Shown here piece by piece: positions 23,415-35,557 of a stretch of 64,000 nucleotides of DNA. How positions within the stretch are numbered: position 1 is the stretch's first letter; each line of letters begins with the position of its first letter. The translations under genes and the position numbers were made by a program. This DNA comes from Opisthocomus hoazin (lineage: Eukaryota > Chordata > Aves > Opisthocomiformes > Opisthocomidae): positions 83,628,504 to 83,692,503 of the forward strand of contig NC_134414.1 in the NCBI RefSeq assembly GCF_030867145.1. Direction: 5' to 3'. The notes beneath the pieces are model-generated. The model made no database searches, was not told where the DNA came from, and saw nothing but the letters and a program-made list of their open reading frames with translations.

Positions 23415-23637
23415 TTGTCACGATTGGCATCTGTTGTTCTTCAACCCTCAGCAACCCCACAACAGAATTATCCTCCAAGAGACCAGGCAAAATGGACAGC
23501 TGTTTAAATTCTTCCGTCTCCAAAGCAGCTATGCTAAAGCCCACCAATACACCCTTGGGACCTTGAAATAGCTTCTCCTAAGATAGTTTATGCCAAGGAT
23601 GCACAGAGCCTCGGGGCCGGTTACAATGGGGTGCTTC

Positions 23638-23708
23638 GGCAGGAGGGTTGGACTAGATGACCCACAGAGGTCCCTTCTGACCCCTACCATTCTGTGATTC
23701 TGTGATTC
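23638..23708 (+). mobile_element. 71-bp CR1 tail inserted in ERV 2
   Basis: Compared with the uninterrupted ERV 1 sequence (GTGCTTCTGCCACTCC near 5036-5051), ERV 2 has 71 extra bases that are the very 3' end of a CR1: GGTTGGACTAGATGACCC, GGTCCCTTCTGACCCC and an ATTCTGTG tail. The 5' join shares TGCTTC with both CR1 and target, a microhomology. No clear target duplication. Confidence 0.92.
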
Positions 23709-23751
23709 TGCCACTCCTGCCCAGTGAGGCTCACTTCAGCCTCCAGTACAC

Positions 23752-24885
23752 TCAGCTCTTGGGATCCCCTGTCACTCCAGAAATAAAAATGCACTCTGAC
23801 CCTTGGAAATCTGATGGCATTAAAGTACACTGTGCACCAGTGTCCACTAGAGCTTTATACCCTTGTGGATCTGACGTGCCAGGCCACCGAATCCACACCG
23901 TCCAATAAACACGGTTGTCCCTTTCCTCCACCTGGCTGGAGGCAGGGCCCCTCTCATCCGGGTCAGAGGAATTGCTGCTCACCTGATGTAAAAATGACTT
24001 GGAGGTCCCCTCCAGAGGATCGGAATCAAGATCAAACTGTCTACCTTTTCTGGAGAGCTGGCTGCTGGAAACTGGAGTAGCATTTTTCCTAACAGAATCC
24101 CCTTTGGTGATTGTTTTACCTAGCAGCTGACGCACTTGTGCCTCTAGACTTGAGGTGGGTTTTCCATCCCACATCCTCATGTACTCTCTGTGGTCACGCA
24201 GGTAAAACCACAAGGTGCCCCGGGGTGTATAGCCTCTGTATTCCCTCTCCTGAGCAGAGAAACGCCTGCCCCTAATAGCTGAGACACTGGCCCGTACAGG
24301 TGGGGAGTAGGACCTACTCTCTTTCATTTGCCGGACCTCCCGGGCCTGTTTCTCCATGGCTGAGACAAGGGAGGAAGAGAGACTTTCCTCATATTGCCGG
24401 AGTCGGACAGCCACCTCATCCACTGTTGGTGCCTCCTCACATTTCCATTTTACAACTGCCAGTGAGTTGGCATATGAGAATGGTGCGCTCCGCACAAACC
24501 TCCTCCACATAGATGGTGTGCACTGGACTTCATCTGGATCTGTGGGTAAGCGCTCATCGTCTGGTTCGTAGTAAACCTGCTCCCGCACGACTAATTCCCT
24601 CAAGTACTGAATGCCCCTTTCCATATTGGTCAACTTGCCAGGATAGTATACAAAATCATCACTGAAGGGGTACTTCTCCCTCACGCCCAAGAGAAGTCTC
24701 CTCCAGAGGCTGAGGACTTGTTCCTTTTTCCCAATGGCCTTGTCAATGCCCCCATCCCTGGCCAGGGATCCCAGGTGCTTGTCTTCCTTGCCCTCTAATT
24801 CCAAGCTGTTGGCCCCATTACCCCAGCAGTGCATTAGCCAGGTGACAATGTGTTCCCCAGGGTGGCGGCTGAAATCCTTCCGCAT
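23752..24885 (-). pseudogene. ERV 2 Gag C-terminal half and protease N-terminus
   Basis: A 377-codon open frame equivalent to ERV 1 6200-5086. It includes capsid-type sequence (FSRHPGEHIVTW), an Arg/Ser-rich middle and ends just after the protease active site LVDTGAQC. The Trp codon that is a stop in ERV 1 is intact here. As in ERV 1 the frame changes by -1 shortly after the DTG motif. Confidence 0.8.
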
Positions 24886-25163
24886 GTCTCGCAGCTCTCC
24901 CAGGGACAGGGACCGTGTGATGATCTCTGTCTCTATCTCCCGCTATAACCCTGGCTCACTGTCATTCCTCCCAGAGCGATCTGCTCTCTTTGTGTCTTTC
25001 TTTAGTTTTACAGGGGCGACTGCTACCGGCACAGGTTGGTTACTGGGCTCAGCCGCGATGCCTGCTATTGGAGCTGGGGCTGGAGCTGGAGCTGCAGCAA
25101 CTGCCATGCCCACTGGGGAAGCCGGGACAATGCCAGTGGCTGCAGCAGCAGCCGTGTTGCCAG

Positions 25164-25965
25164 TCAGGGGACTGTGACTGCCTGCTGGGCTGGAGAGACT
25201 GCAGGACCAGCTGGGGGGGCAGCGCCAGTCGCAGTGCCTGCCACTTCGCTTCCCCCCCTTTCCCCTTTAGGGCACTGAACAGTGTTGAACGGGGCAGCTC
25301 GGTACGCGTGGGCCAGACCCCAGCACGTTGCGGTGATTTGTGTCTCTCTGGAGGTCCCCGGGTGGCAGCACACTTTTTGCAGATACTTTACTAGTTTGTC
25401 CAGATTCTGCACTTGCTCAGGTGTGAGTTTAAAAAACATCGGTGGTGTCCACTGCCCTAGGTACTTGCCCATGCTGTCCCACACACCCAGCCACTCACAG
25501 CTATTCAGCCCTGGGGCAGGTCTCTGCACAATGTTCTTAACTATTTGTTTAACCCTAAACAAAACCGGCAACCCATTCAGGAGGCAGAAAAATAGAAACA
25601 CACTGGCCTGAGCATCCCACGGGTACTTGAAATTCTCAAAAGCCCTTAGGACCAGCCTGAAGGAGAGAGGGGGGGGCGAAAGAGTGGAGGAAGGTATCCC
25701 GTATGGTTTTCCCCACAGGCTGGGTTTGATTATTTACAAATTCTAAGACATAGGATCCGAGGTATGGAAATGACTGCAGTGCCGCATGCAAATACAAGCC
25801 TAATTTCATGCACAGTGATGTTATCATGTCATTAGTCGATATCATACAGTACAGCAAAATCATCATCCTGATACTTTTCCCCGAGGTAATGAACAGCACC
25901 ACAGGGAAAACATAGTGCAAGTAAGGATTCAAAAACCACAGCCATCTGATCAAAGACAGAAACAT
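25164..25965 (-). pseudogene. ERV 2 Gag N-terminal half, frameshifted
   Basis: Starts at ATG 25965 with the same hydrophobic N-terminus as ERV 1 Gag. The frame is lost near 25670 at a run of nine Gs and resumes in another frame (25601-25164), which carries IVQRPAPGLN, LTPEQVQN and HPGTSRETQI and reaches the Ala/Pro-rich linker before a stop. Confidence 0.8.
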
Positions 25966-26071
25966 TTTTACCGGCGACTATTTAACTAACACAATAAATG
26001 CGTATAACAAAATTTTACAAAATCTAGGAAAATTGTTTTAACACCCACTGCTCAGCCCTGCCATTATCCCC

Positions 26072-26089
26072 GCCCCACTTTGGGCGCCA
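26072..26089 (-). other. ERV 2 primer-binding site, tRNA-Lys1,2-like
   Basis: Plus strand GCCCCACTTTGGGCGCCA matches the known tRNA-Lys(1,2) 3' end at 17 of 18 positions. Seven bases (26090-26096) separate it from the LTR end, more than the usual zero to three. Confidence 0.82.
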
Positions 26090-26096
26090 ATTTAAA

Positions 26097-26502
26097 TGTT
26101 CTGGTTTGGCTGCAGCCGGCAACAAAAGCACCACGCGGCCGCCCCTCCCCCCGCTGGGGTGTGGAGGAGAATGGAAAGAAACAGGCAGAAACTGGTGGGT
26201 CGGGATAAGGGCAGTTTAACAGAACAGCAAACTAAGGGAACAGGAACAATAATGATACAGATGAGGGGAAAAGTACAGCACAAACAGCACAACCCAGAGA
26301 GCCGCCCTCCACGACCGGCGCTGCGAACTCCGGAGCCACGAGTGAGTTCCTGCCTCCCAGCTCCCCCGTCACCGGAACCCAGCGTGACGGCACATGGTAT
26401 GGAATACCCTGCTCTGTTTGGCCAGGTGGCATCAGCCCCCCCAACTGTGCCCCTTCCTGGATTCTGGTGAAAATTAACCCTGTCCTGGCCAAACCCAGGA
26501 CA
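26097..26502 (-). mobile_element. 5' LTR of ERV 2 (family A)
   Basis: Plus strand TGTTCTGGTTTGGC to AACCCAGGACA, a 406-bp LTR with TG...CA ends. Contains a NotI-type GCGGCCGC shared with other family members and is CpG-rich, suggesting moderate youth. Confidence 0.93.
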
Positions 26503-26669
26503 CTGACCTTAAATGTTTCCAGCAGTGGGGCACCCTTGTCCTATTGCTAGAAGCTGTACTAAAAAGTCTATCTCTGTCTGTCTTGTAAGCCGCGCCTTGA
26601 GGTATTGAAAGGGCGCAATAAGGTGTCCCTGGAGTAGTCTATTCTCCAGGCTAAACACTCCTAACTCTC

Positions 26670-28722
26670 TCAGTTTTCTCATAGTAAAGGTATTCCATCT
26701 CTCATCATTTTTGTGGCCCTCCTCTGGACCTGCTCCAACAAGTCCATGTACTGAGGACTCGAGAGCTGCATACAGTACTCCAGGTGGGTTCCCACCAGAG
26801 TGGATAGAGGGGCAGAATCACCTCCCTTGACCTGCTGGCCACTCTTCTTTTGATGCAGCCCAGGATATAGGTGGCTTTCTGGGCTGCAAGTGCACATGGT
26901 CATCTCATGTCCAACTTTAATCCACCACTACCTCTAAGCCCTTCTCTTCAGGGCTACTCTCAATCACTTCATCACTCAACCTGTATCAATATTGCAGGTT
27001 GCCTCGACCCAGGTGCAGTGCCTTGCACTTAGCCTTTTTGAACTTCATGAAGTTCACACGGGCCCACTTCTCCAGCTTGCCCAGGTGCCTCTGGATGGCA
27101 TTCCATCACTCAGGCACATCTGCAAACTTGTTGATGGTGCACTTGACCCTGTTGTTTATAGCCTTGATGTAGATAATAAACAGTACTGGTCCCAGTACGG
27201 CTCCCTGAGGGACACCACTTGTCACTGACGTCCTTCCAAATATTGAGCTGTTGACCACTACCTTCTGAATGCAACAATCCAAATAATTCCTCATCCACCA
27301 AACAGTCCACCCATCAAATCCATATCTCTCCAATTTAGACAGGAGGTTTAGGGGGCACAGTGTCAAAGACCTTACGGAAGTCCAGACAGAAAACATCCTT
27401 AGTTCTTCCCTTGTCCACCTATGTAGTCACTCCATCATAGGAAGCCACTAGGTTGGTCAGGCAGGACTTGCCCTTGGTGAAGCCATGCTGGCAGTCTCAT
27501 ATCACCTCCCTGTCCTCCATGTGCCTTAGCATAGCTTCTAGGAGGATCTGTTCCACCCTCTTCCCAGGCACAGAGCAGAGGTTGACAGGGTGATGGTTTC
27601 TCTTTTGTACCCTTTTTAAAAATGGGCACAATGTTTCCCTTTTTCCAGTTACCAGGGACTTCTCCGGACTGCCACGACTTTTGAAATATCATGGAGAGTG
27701 GCTTGGCAACTGCATCAACCAATTCCCTCAGGACTCCGGGATGCATCTCATCAGGTCCCATAGACTTATGTATGTTCAGGTTCCACGAGTAGTCACAAAT
27801 CTGCTCTCTTATGATGGGAGGGACTTCTCTCCCGTAGTCTCTGCCTTGCAGTCAATTTCCAGTGAAGACTGAGGCAAAAAAGTTGTTGAGTTCCTCAGCC
27901 TTCTCCTCGTCCATTGTTACCAGTTTGCCAGTCCTGTTCATCAGAGGGGTATGCTTTCTTTGACCTTTCATTTCTGGCTGATATACCCATAGAAGCCCTT
28001 CTTCTTAGTCTTTACATCCCTTGCCAAGTTTAGCTCTATCTGCACCTTGGCTTTCCTGATGCCATCCCTATACAACTGGACAACATCCCTATATTCTTCC
28101 TAAAATACCTTTACCTGATTCCACCACTTGTGCATTTCCTTCTTGCCCTTTAGTTTGACCAGCAGGTCTTGACTCAACCATACCTCTCTCTTGCCTTCCT
28201 TTGCTGTCTTCTTACACCTGGGGATCGAGAGCTCTTGCGCTCTATGGAAAGCATCCTTAAAGATCTGCCAGTTCTGTTCTGCTCCTCCGTCCCTGAGGGC
28301 ATTTCTCATGGGGTCCTATTGACCAATAGCTTGAACAGCTGGAATTTTGCTTTCTTAAGATTCAGTCTCCTGACTGTACTCTTCATCTGACCCATATCCC
28401 TCAGGACTGCGAACTCCACCAGTGAATGATCACTGCAGCCCAGGCTGCCTTCAAACTTGACATCACCCATTAGCTCCCTTGCATTGGTGACCAACAGGTC
28501 CAGTATCACATCCCCTCTTGTAGGGCTGTCTATTACCTGGCTTAAGAAGTTATCCTTTACACACTCCAGGAATTTCTTGGATTGCCTACAGCTCATCGGG
28601 TTACTTTTCCAGCAGATATCAGGATGGTTGAAGTCCCCCAGCAGGACAAGAACCTGCAGGCACAATACCTCATGTAGACAGAGTAAGAAAGCTTTTTCAA
28701 TAGGCTCTGCTTGATTGGGCAA
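26670..28722 (-). pseudogene. CR1 ORF2 remnant: endonuclease end, RT, broken
   Basis: CR1 ORF2 is an APE-type endonuclease fused to RT. The frame at 28722-28306 keeps LLGDFNHPDICW and CSDHSLVEF, two catalytic endonuclease motifs. Frames at 27761-27435 and 27396-27106 hold [28 protein letters not shown] and NKFAD. The RT YxDD-equivalent FADD is lost (FADV). Stops and frameshifts occur in every section. Confidence 0.85.
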
Positions 28723-28742
28723 CCTGAAGTAGACAGCAACTA

Positions 28743-30984
28743 CATGAAATTAAAAAGACTTTAGAGAGTTTAGCCTTATGTGGAAGGAGAGAGGAACAGA
28801 TGTTAGATTTCTTGGAACATGGTCAGTCAGAATAGGAAAACAAATCTGAAAGAGATTTGTTTTTTAAGGAAGTTACACCTAAAAAACAAAGACTTCTACA
28901 GAATGATAATTACAGATGAGTTTATAATATGCAAAAGCAGTAGAAAAGGCTCATGAGTATTGTCTGCATATTAAAAAAAAACAAAAGCAAAACCGAAAAA
29001 TCAACACTATGTATCGCATTGCATTGAAGTCAGACATGAAGCACTCAGTTTCATTTTAGAGAAACCATCTATGGTTGAAGATACTGATAATGTACCATGT
29101 CCATCACAAGCATCAATTGTTTTTCTAATCCTCTACATCCTGGAAGTGAATGCAGCCATGACACTTACTTGTTTCCTGCATCACCACATGTTTATAAATC
29201 TCATTGGTGATCTGCATCGTGGACTGCGTTGTAGTGTACTCGAGTGACAGAGGTCTTTTCAACAGATCTTAGTTTTTGGCTCTGCCAGTTAGTATTAATG
29301 TTAGGATAAGAAATAGTGATGTATTTTGCGCATTTTTGTAAGAAGAGTCTGTAAAACATAAATATTAAATCTGTAATTTGGAACACACAGAAGTGGAAAT
29401 TTGAGAATGCCTGTGTGACATCAATTTGTCTTTCCTGCATATGTGCATCATGATACTTTTGTAGGATTCTGTACACCCTTATATGGACAGTGAAATTAGT
29501 CAGGTAGGACTGAGCAAGTACCTCTACCTTTTAAGTGAAGAGAGAATGCAAGCACTGCTTTAAGTGGTGGAACTACAAGACCAGCTTTAACGAATGGAAA
29601 TTGCCTACAGTAATTACACTCTACTTTGTTTTCTTTAATTAATTTCACAGTAAATTGGTCCTAATTAAACTATTTTGAATCAGGAACAAAGTCACAGAAA
29701 TCTCTTCTTAAGATGATACAAAATCAGAATAACTGACAGTGAAACATGCTCGAAGCATATATTCCTCTCTTAGAAAAAGGAGGGAATAATTTTGCCTTCC
29801 GTTATCTTCATGTCACTATGTCAGGAATCAGAAGTAGAGAATAAAGATATGAATTTTAGGAAGTATTGTATTCCATTTATTAATTTCAGCCTCTACATAG
29901 AAAAGAACCTTCAATATATATTTGGGTTCCTAATTAATTTTGTCTGATGTCTTCAGACAGAAACATTAGCTAAGTACTTGCATAGTCATTTGAATATCCT
30001 TTCTGTTACATAAATTATCTGATTTTTTACACCCAAAGCAAACAGGTTTATTTAAGCCATTCCCCTGCTTTGGGGCAAGAAACAAGTCTAAGCATTGTAC
30101 AAAAGAAAAGGGACAGGCTTGTATGTATATGAGTCATTCCCTGAAGTGAAAACAGAAAGAAAAATAATATTTTGATTGTCAATACATTTTTCTCACAGAT
30201 TACATGCTTTTCACTTCAACAAGAAATTCATTTCATGGATAAAACTACAAAGCAATTACTCAGTGCCTTCAGTAGTTATTAAACAAGTAGTGTTGAACAA
30301 ATTCCTTTTAATTGGAGGAAGGGAGTCCTCTACCCCCTCTTCTGTTCATTACGGTAACAGAACCTCTTATGGCTTTAATTAGAAGAGAAATGTTATGAGA
30401 AGCTAATAGGATAAAAGCCTGCTGAGTTTTCCAATCTACTTTCTTCATTCTGTGCTGTGGTTAAAGTAGTTAAACCCTCTGTTTTTCCTGGATTTTAGGT
30501 CAAGTGGAGGATGTCAAGAGTATTTATTAATACAGGATTTTCTAGTTAGTGATTTCAAATTACCTTTAAAATACTAAGGAACAATAATGCTTTGTAAGAC
30601 AGACTCCACCATTTAGAAACACAAAATCTGCCTTCTAAAGGAAAGCAGTTTATACAAAAGACAGTCTGAACCATATTCAAGGTTGGGACAATGTAGCAAC
30701 ATTAAACATGTTATTTATAGCTGATTTACACTTCTTTACTGTGATTCACACAGTAGAATTTTTAGTAAACAGAATATCAAAAGCAAGAAGTTTGACCACT
30801 TAACAGGTAAGAAGAAATTACAGGTTTTGAAGGTGGCTGCTGTATTCAGTGATTTCACTGCCCTCCACAAAAGGAAGAGTTAGAACCATGTGTGCCATAA
30901 GGTTAATTTTAAAAAAGAAAGTAGGATTTCAGAACAAAGTTATGAAGATAATGTTTTATGGGATATATTGTATAACCGGCATTT
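28743..30984. other. Non-coding stretch, nothing recognised
   Basis: AT-rich DNA with only short, isolated frames. Confidence 0.6.
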
Positions 30985-32553
30985 AGATCTGAAAAAACCT
31001 CCCACAATCCAGGAGGAACAAGCTAAAGACCTGCTATGCCACCTGGACACTCACAAGTCTCTGGGGCTGGATGGGATCCACCCAAGAGTGCTGAGGGAAG
31101 TGGCAGAGGAGCTGGCCAAGCCACTCTCCATCATCTATCAGCAGTCCTGCCTAATAGGGAAGGTCCCAGGTGACTATGAAGGTCTGGAAGGAGGATCCTG
31201 GGAACTACAGGCCTGTCAGCCCGACCTCGCTGCTGGGGAAGATTATGGAGCAGTTCATCCTGAGTGAGCTCACCGGGCATGTGAAGGACAACCAGGGGAT
31301 CAGGCCCAGCCAGCACGGGTTCATGAAAGGCAGGTCCTGCTTGACCAACCTCGTGTCCTTCTATGACCAGGTGACACGCCTAGTGGAAGAAGGAAAGGCT
31401 GTGGATGTTTTCTACTTGGACTTTAGTAAGGCCTTTGACACTGTTTCCCACAGCATCCTCCTGGAGAAACTAGCTGCCCATGGTCTGGATGGGTGTAATC
31501 TTCACTGGCTAAGTAACTGACTGAATGATCGAGCCCAGAGAGTGGTGGTGAATGGAGTTAAATACAGCTGGTGGCCGGTCACGAGTGGTGTTCCCCAGGG
31601 CTCAGTTTTGGGGCCAGTCATGTTTCACATCTTTATCCATGACCTGGATGAGGGGATTGAATGTTCCCTCAGTAAGTTTGCAGAGGACACCAAGTTGGGT
31701 GGGAGTGTCGATCTGCTCGAGGGTAGGAAGGCTCTGCAGGGGGATCTGGACAGACTGGATCAATGGGCTGGGGCCAACTGTATGAGGTTCAAGAAGACTA
31801 AGCGCTGGGTCCTGCACTTTGGTCACAACAACCCGTGCAACCCTACAAGCTTGGGAAAGAGTGAGTGGAAAGCTCCCCAATGGAAAAGGACCTTTGGGTG
31901 TTGGTCAACAGCCGGCTGAACACGAACCAGCAGTGTGCCCAGGTGGCCAAGAAGGCCAAGGGCATCCTGGATTGTATCAGGAATAGTGTGGCCAGCAGGA
32001 GCAGGGAGGTGATCGTGCCCTTGTACTTGGCACTGGTGAGGCTGCACCTAGAGTGCTGTGTTCAGTTTTTGGTCCCTCACTATAAGAAAGACATGGAGTT
32101 GCTGGAGCATGTCCAGAAAAGGGCGATGAGGCTGGTTAAGGTCTAGAGCATAAGTCTTATGAGGAGTGGCTGAGGGAACTGAGTTTATTTAGTCTGGAGG
32201 AGGCTGAGGGGAGACCTTGTCACTCTCTACAACTACCTGAAAGGAGGTTGTATTGAGACAGGTGTTGGTCTCTTTCCCAGGTAACTAGCAATAGAATGAG
32301 AGGCAATGGCCTCAAGCTGCGTCAGAGGAGGTTTAGACTGGATATTAGGAAAAATGTCTTTACTGAAAGCGTGGTCAGACTTTGAATAGGCTGCCCAGGG
32401 AGGTGACTGAGTCACCATCCCTGGAGGTGTTTAATATACGTGTAGATGTGGCACTTCGGGATATGGTTTAGTAGGCATGACGGTGTTGGGTGGATGGTTG
32501 GACTTGATGATCTTAGAGGTCTTTTCCTACCTTAATGATTCTATGATTTCATG
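30985..32553 (+). mobile_element. CR1 copy, plus strand, RT and 3' end (ATTCTATG type)
   Basis: Starts within the linker before RT and contains [52 protein letters not shown] and FAEDTKLGG, where the catalytic FADD has become FAED. It ends in TGATTCTATGATTTCATG. The reading frame is broken near 31190 and at a stop near 31520. It belongs to an older CR1 lineage than the 50-52 kb copy, judging from the tail and divergence. Confidence 0.9.
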
Positions 32554-33604
32554 AAAAACAATACTTGGAAATACTGTATAATCTATCTACTGTTATCTTT
32601 GATAATCAGTGATTATAATTTTTATAGTTATAGAGGATACAGGAGATCTTGTATGTTTGGAGAAAGGGAAACAGTAGTTTCTATTAAAAAGGAAGAAAGA
32701 GTTTTGCAAGGAATTATAAATGAGTCAGTGTAAGTTCATTCTTTGCTTAGGTTCTGGGAAATCATATTTAAAATCTATTTCTAAATTCCTAGAAGAGATA
32801 TAATCAGATTCTGATATGGATTATCTCTTTGAAATAATAAAATGTATCTGTATAACATGAATAGTGAATACCACTGGGTACTGTCCTCATGCTAGACCTG
32901 CTTCTGCTCATTTTTTGTTTTACAGATTTAGATAGCAGAGTGGTTAATAAGTTTATAATGCTTGAAAAGAATACATCTGTTCTTAAGCACAATCAAAATG
33001 TAGAAATACAGAAATGTAGAAATCCATATGTAGAAATATAGGCTGAAGGTTATCTATATAGGCAGCAATAATCTCAGGGTTACTATGAGTCACTAGGTAA
33101 ATCTGATTAGGTATATAATGAACTTACAGAAAAGGGAAATAATAATCTAGGATCTCTGGAATAAAATCTTAAAAGTAATATGCAGCAGATAATACCTGGC
33201 ATTAAACAAGATTGTGCTGAATATTATGTTCGATTTTAAATGTGATGAGAAATGAAGAAAGTCCATTTGACAGCACCAAGACTGATAAAAGTTTAGGGGA
33301 AGAAAAAACACCACTAAAACCCAAACCAAAAAACAAAAACACCAAAAATATTTGAAAGAAAGTCTGTGAGGAATTGTACCATTATATAAAAATAAAAATT
33401 GACACGAGACCTAACAACTTCCTTCTACTAATATTATATAATTTCCCTATTTTTATACTCTTCTATTCTTTTCCTACACAATTACTTTTTGTTACCACAA
33501 AAAACAAGCCAGGTAGTACTTCAGCCTAACTCAGTATGGCCACTCTTATATAAAGAGGTAATCACCATATCATTTGATCATAATGATCAAATCGTCCTCA
33601 ATTT
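32554..33604. other. Non-coding stretch, nothing recognised
   Basis: AT-rich DNA. A TGTAGAAAT motif occurs three times near 32998-33040. Confidence 0.55.
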
Positions 33605-34893
33605 TAAGGTCAGTTCTGTTCATTATTTTACCAATGATCCAGATGCAGGAGTTGAATGTACCGTTAGCAAGTTTGCTGATGACACTAACTTGGGAGGTGC
33701 TTGTTTTGGTTTCAGCTGCCGCCGGCAACAAAAGCGCCACGCGGCCGCCCCTCCCCCCACCGGCGTGCGGAGGAGAATGGAAAGAAAAAGGCAGAAACTG
33801 GTGGGTCAGGATAAGGGCAGTTTAACAGAACAGCAAACAGAGGGAAACAGGAACAACAACGATACAAATAAGGAAAAAACACAACAACGAACCGTAACAA
33901 CCCAAACAGCCGCTCTCCCGAAACAGAACCGGCGCTGTACCCCCCCAGGCTGCGAGTGCGTTCCCGCCGTGCCGCCCCCCCCCACCGGAACCCAGCGTGA
34001 CGTCACATGGTATGGAATACCGGGCTCTGTTTCGCCAGGTGGGGTCAGCCCCCACCCCCCGGCTGTGCCCCTTTCTGGAGTCCGGTGAAAATTAACCCTG
34101 TCCTGACCAAACCCAGGACAATGCTGCTAACACTTTTGAAGGACAAGAGGCCTTGCAGAGAGATCTAGATAAACTGGAGCATTGGACAATGATTGACGGG
34201 ATGAAATTTAACAGGAATAAATGCCAGATTCTGCACATGGGACAGAGTAATGCAGGTGCAAGTATAAATTGGGAGAGAAGTGGCTGGAGAGTAGACCTGC
34301 AGAAAAGGATCTGGTGGTGTTGGGTGGGCTCAGTACAAATCAGCAGTGTGCCCTGGCAGCCAAGAGGCCAAACTGCACCCTGGGGTGCATCAAACACAGT
34401 GTAACCAGCCAGCCAAAAAGCGTTGATTATCCTGCTGTATTTAACATTGACGTGGTCTCACCTTGAGTACTGTGTGCAGTTCTGGGCCCCACAATTGAAG
34501 AAGCGTGTGAAGGTACTCACATGCATCCAGAGTAGGGCAACAAAGCTGGTGAAAAGCCTGGAAGAAACCTCCTGTGAGAAGCAGCAGAGGACTCTGGATT
34601 TCTCTAGTTCAGAGTAAAGGCGGCTGAAAGGCGACCTCATCACTCTCAACAGCTTCCTGAGGAGGGCAAGTGGAGAGAGAGGTGCTGATCTCTTCTCCCT
34701 GGGATCCAGTGACAGGTTTTGTGGGAACGGTTCAAAGCAGCACCAGGGGAGGTTCAGACTTGACATTAGAAAGTATTTCATTACTCAGAGGGTGGTCAAA
34801 CCCTGGAACAGGCTTCCTAGAGAGGTGGTGATACCCCAAGCCTGTCAGTGTTTAAAAGGCATTTGGACAATGCCCTTAATAACATGCTTTAAC
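33605..34893 (+). mobile_element. CR1 copy, plus strand, split by a solo LTR
   Basis: 33605-33701 and 34121-34893 join into one CR1 across the inserted LTR. The left part encodes SKFADDTNLGG; the right part has the [20 protein letters not shown] and C-terminal CR1 text. The terminal octamer tail is not evident, so the 3' end is eroded or truncated. Confidence 0.85.
33697..34125 (-). mobile_element. Solo LTR, family A, inside a CR1
   Basis: LTR 33702-34120, plus-strand TGTTTTGGTTTC to AACCCAGGACA. Flanks are GTGCT and ATGCT, a 5-bp target duplication with one mismatch. The 199-codon plus frame that runs from CR1 into this LTR is chimeric and not a gene. Confidence 0.9.
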
Positions 34894-35435
34894 TTTTGAT
34901 AGACTTGCGCCTTATGGCTTTGTATAGGGCTTAGCAGTCTGGCTCACCACTGATCATGCTAATTATCATGTTAATTCACGCATATAACTCCTGAATCAGA
35001 CAAGTATATCACATTCATAGCACATCAGCTTAATGCACAGGCAGAGACATACATGCATTTCCAGTTCATGTGAGCTGGTCTTTTCATAGGCTTGCACAGC
35101 TCAGTGTAACTTCTCCTCATTCATTGCAGTATGGCATTGGTGCTCTCACTCAAACATAATATTATGACATGTTAAGAAATATACACATATTAAATAAAAT
35201 ATATTTATATATTAAATGTAAATATAAATGTTGCCCACTAATTTACTATTAGCAAAAATATACAGAAGAGGAAATGATGAATGGGTGAATATTTGTGTTA
35301 TCTAAAGAAAATAATGTGTTTGGCAATGCCTGTCAAGAAGACTCAACAAATAAAAGTCACTGTATAGAGTACAGAAGTTGATGGTGAAGACCTAATGTTA
35401 ATACTATATACATTTAAGGGTATTCTTGTTTTGTT
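34894..35435. other. Non-coding; possible 3' UTR of the minus-strand gene
   Basis: Lies directly downstream, on the minus strand, of a terminal coding exon. No AATAAA on the minus strand was evident nearby, so the transcript end is not placed. An AT-rich run lies at about 35160-35240. Confidence 0.4.
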
Positions 35436-35557
35436 TTAGACAAGGTACAATCTGGTGAGTGCTCTGAACTCGCATTTGTAGCTGAAGTGCTCCTGAATTG
35501 CAGCTTCCAGTTTACTGAAAGGAACACAGTTAATGACCTCTGGGACTGCTCCACCAC
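35436..35557 (-). CDS. Host gene, terminal coding exon
   Basis: Acceptor: pyrimidine-rich TGTGCTTTTGTCCAG ends at 35558. The exon continues the codon split in the exon at 35753-35863 (phase 1) and encodes 39 further residues, including VPEVINCVPFSKLEAAIQE and a C-terminus ending RLYLV, then TAA at 35436-35438. Codon use is protein-like. I do not recognise the gene. A competing frame in the same exon is also open but would need the weaker upstream donor GTTAGT at 35742-35747. Confidence 0.65.

Larger units (their letters stand above)
23350..26502 (-). mobile_element. Endogenous retrovirus 2, internally deleted, TSD CTGAC
   Basis: Minus-strand provirus with 5' LTR 26097-26502, gag-protease (25965-23752), a short piece of pol (to about 23413) and only the last 65 bp of the 3' LTR (23350-23414). 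CTGAC at 23345-23349 and 26503-26507 is a perfect 5-bp target duplication, so both outer ends are original. RT, RNase H, integrase and most of the 3' LTR were removed in one deletion whose join shows a short TGT overlap. A 71-bp CR1 sits at 23638-23708. Confidence 0.93.
23218..28742 (-). mobile_element. CR1 copy, minus strand, split by an ERV
   Basis: The two halves, 23218-23349 and 26503-28742, form one CR1 when the ERV at 23350-26502 is removed. The 3' end (plus-strand complement AGAATGGTTTCAGTCGGAAGGGACC) lies at 23218. The right part carries the RT and the C-terminal half of the endonuclease. It is truncated upstream of the endonuclease core at about 28742. It is older than the ERV inside it. 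Confidence 0.9.

Noticed and set aside
33489..34088. 199-codon plus frame
   Set aside because: A chance join of flanking DNA, CR1 coding text (SKFADD) and an antisense LTR; interrupted elements, not a fusion gene.
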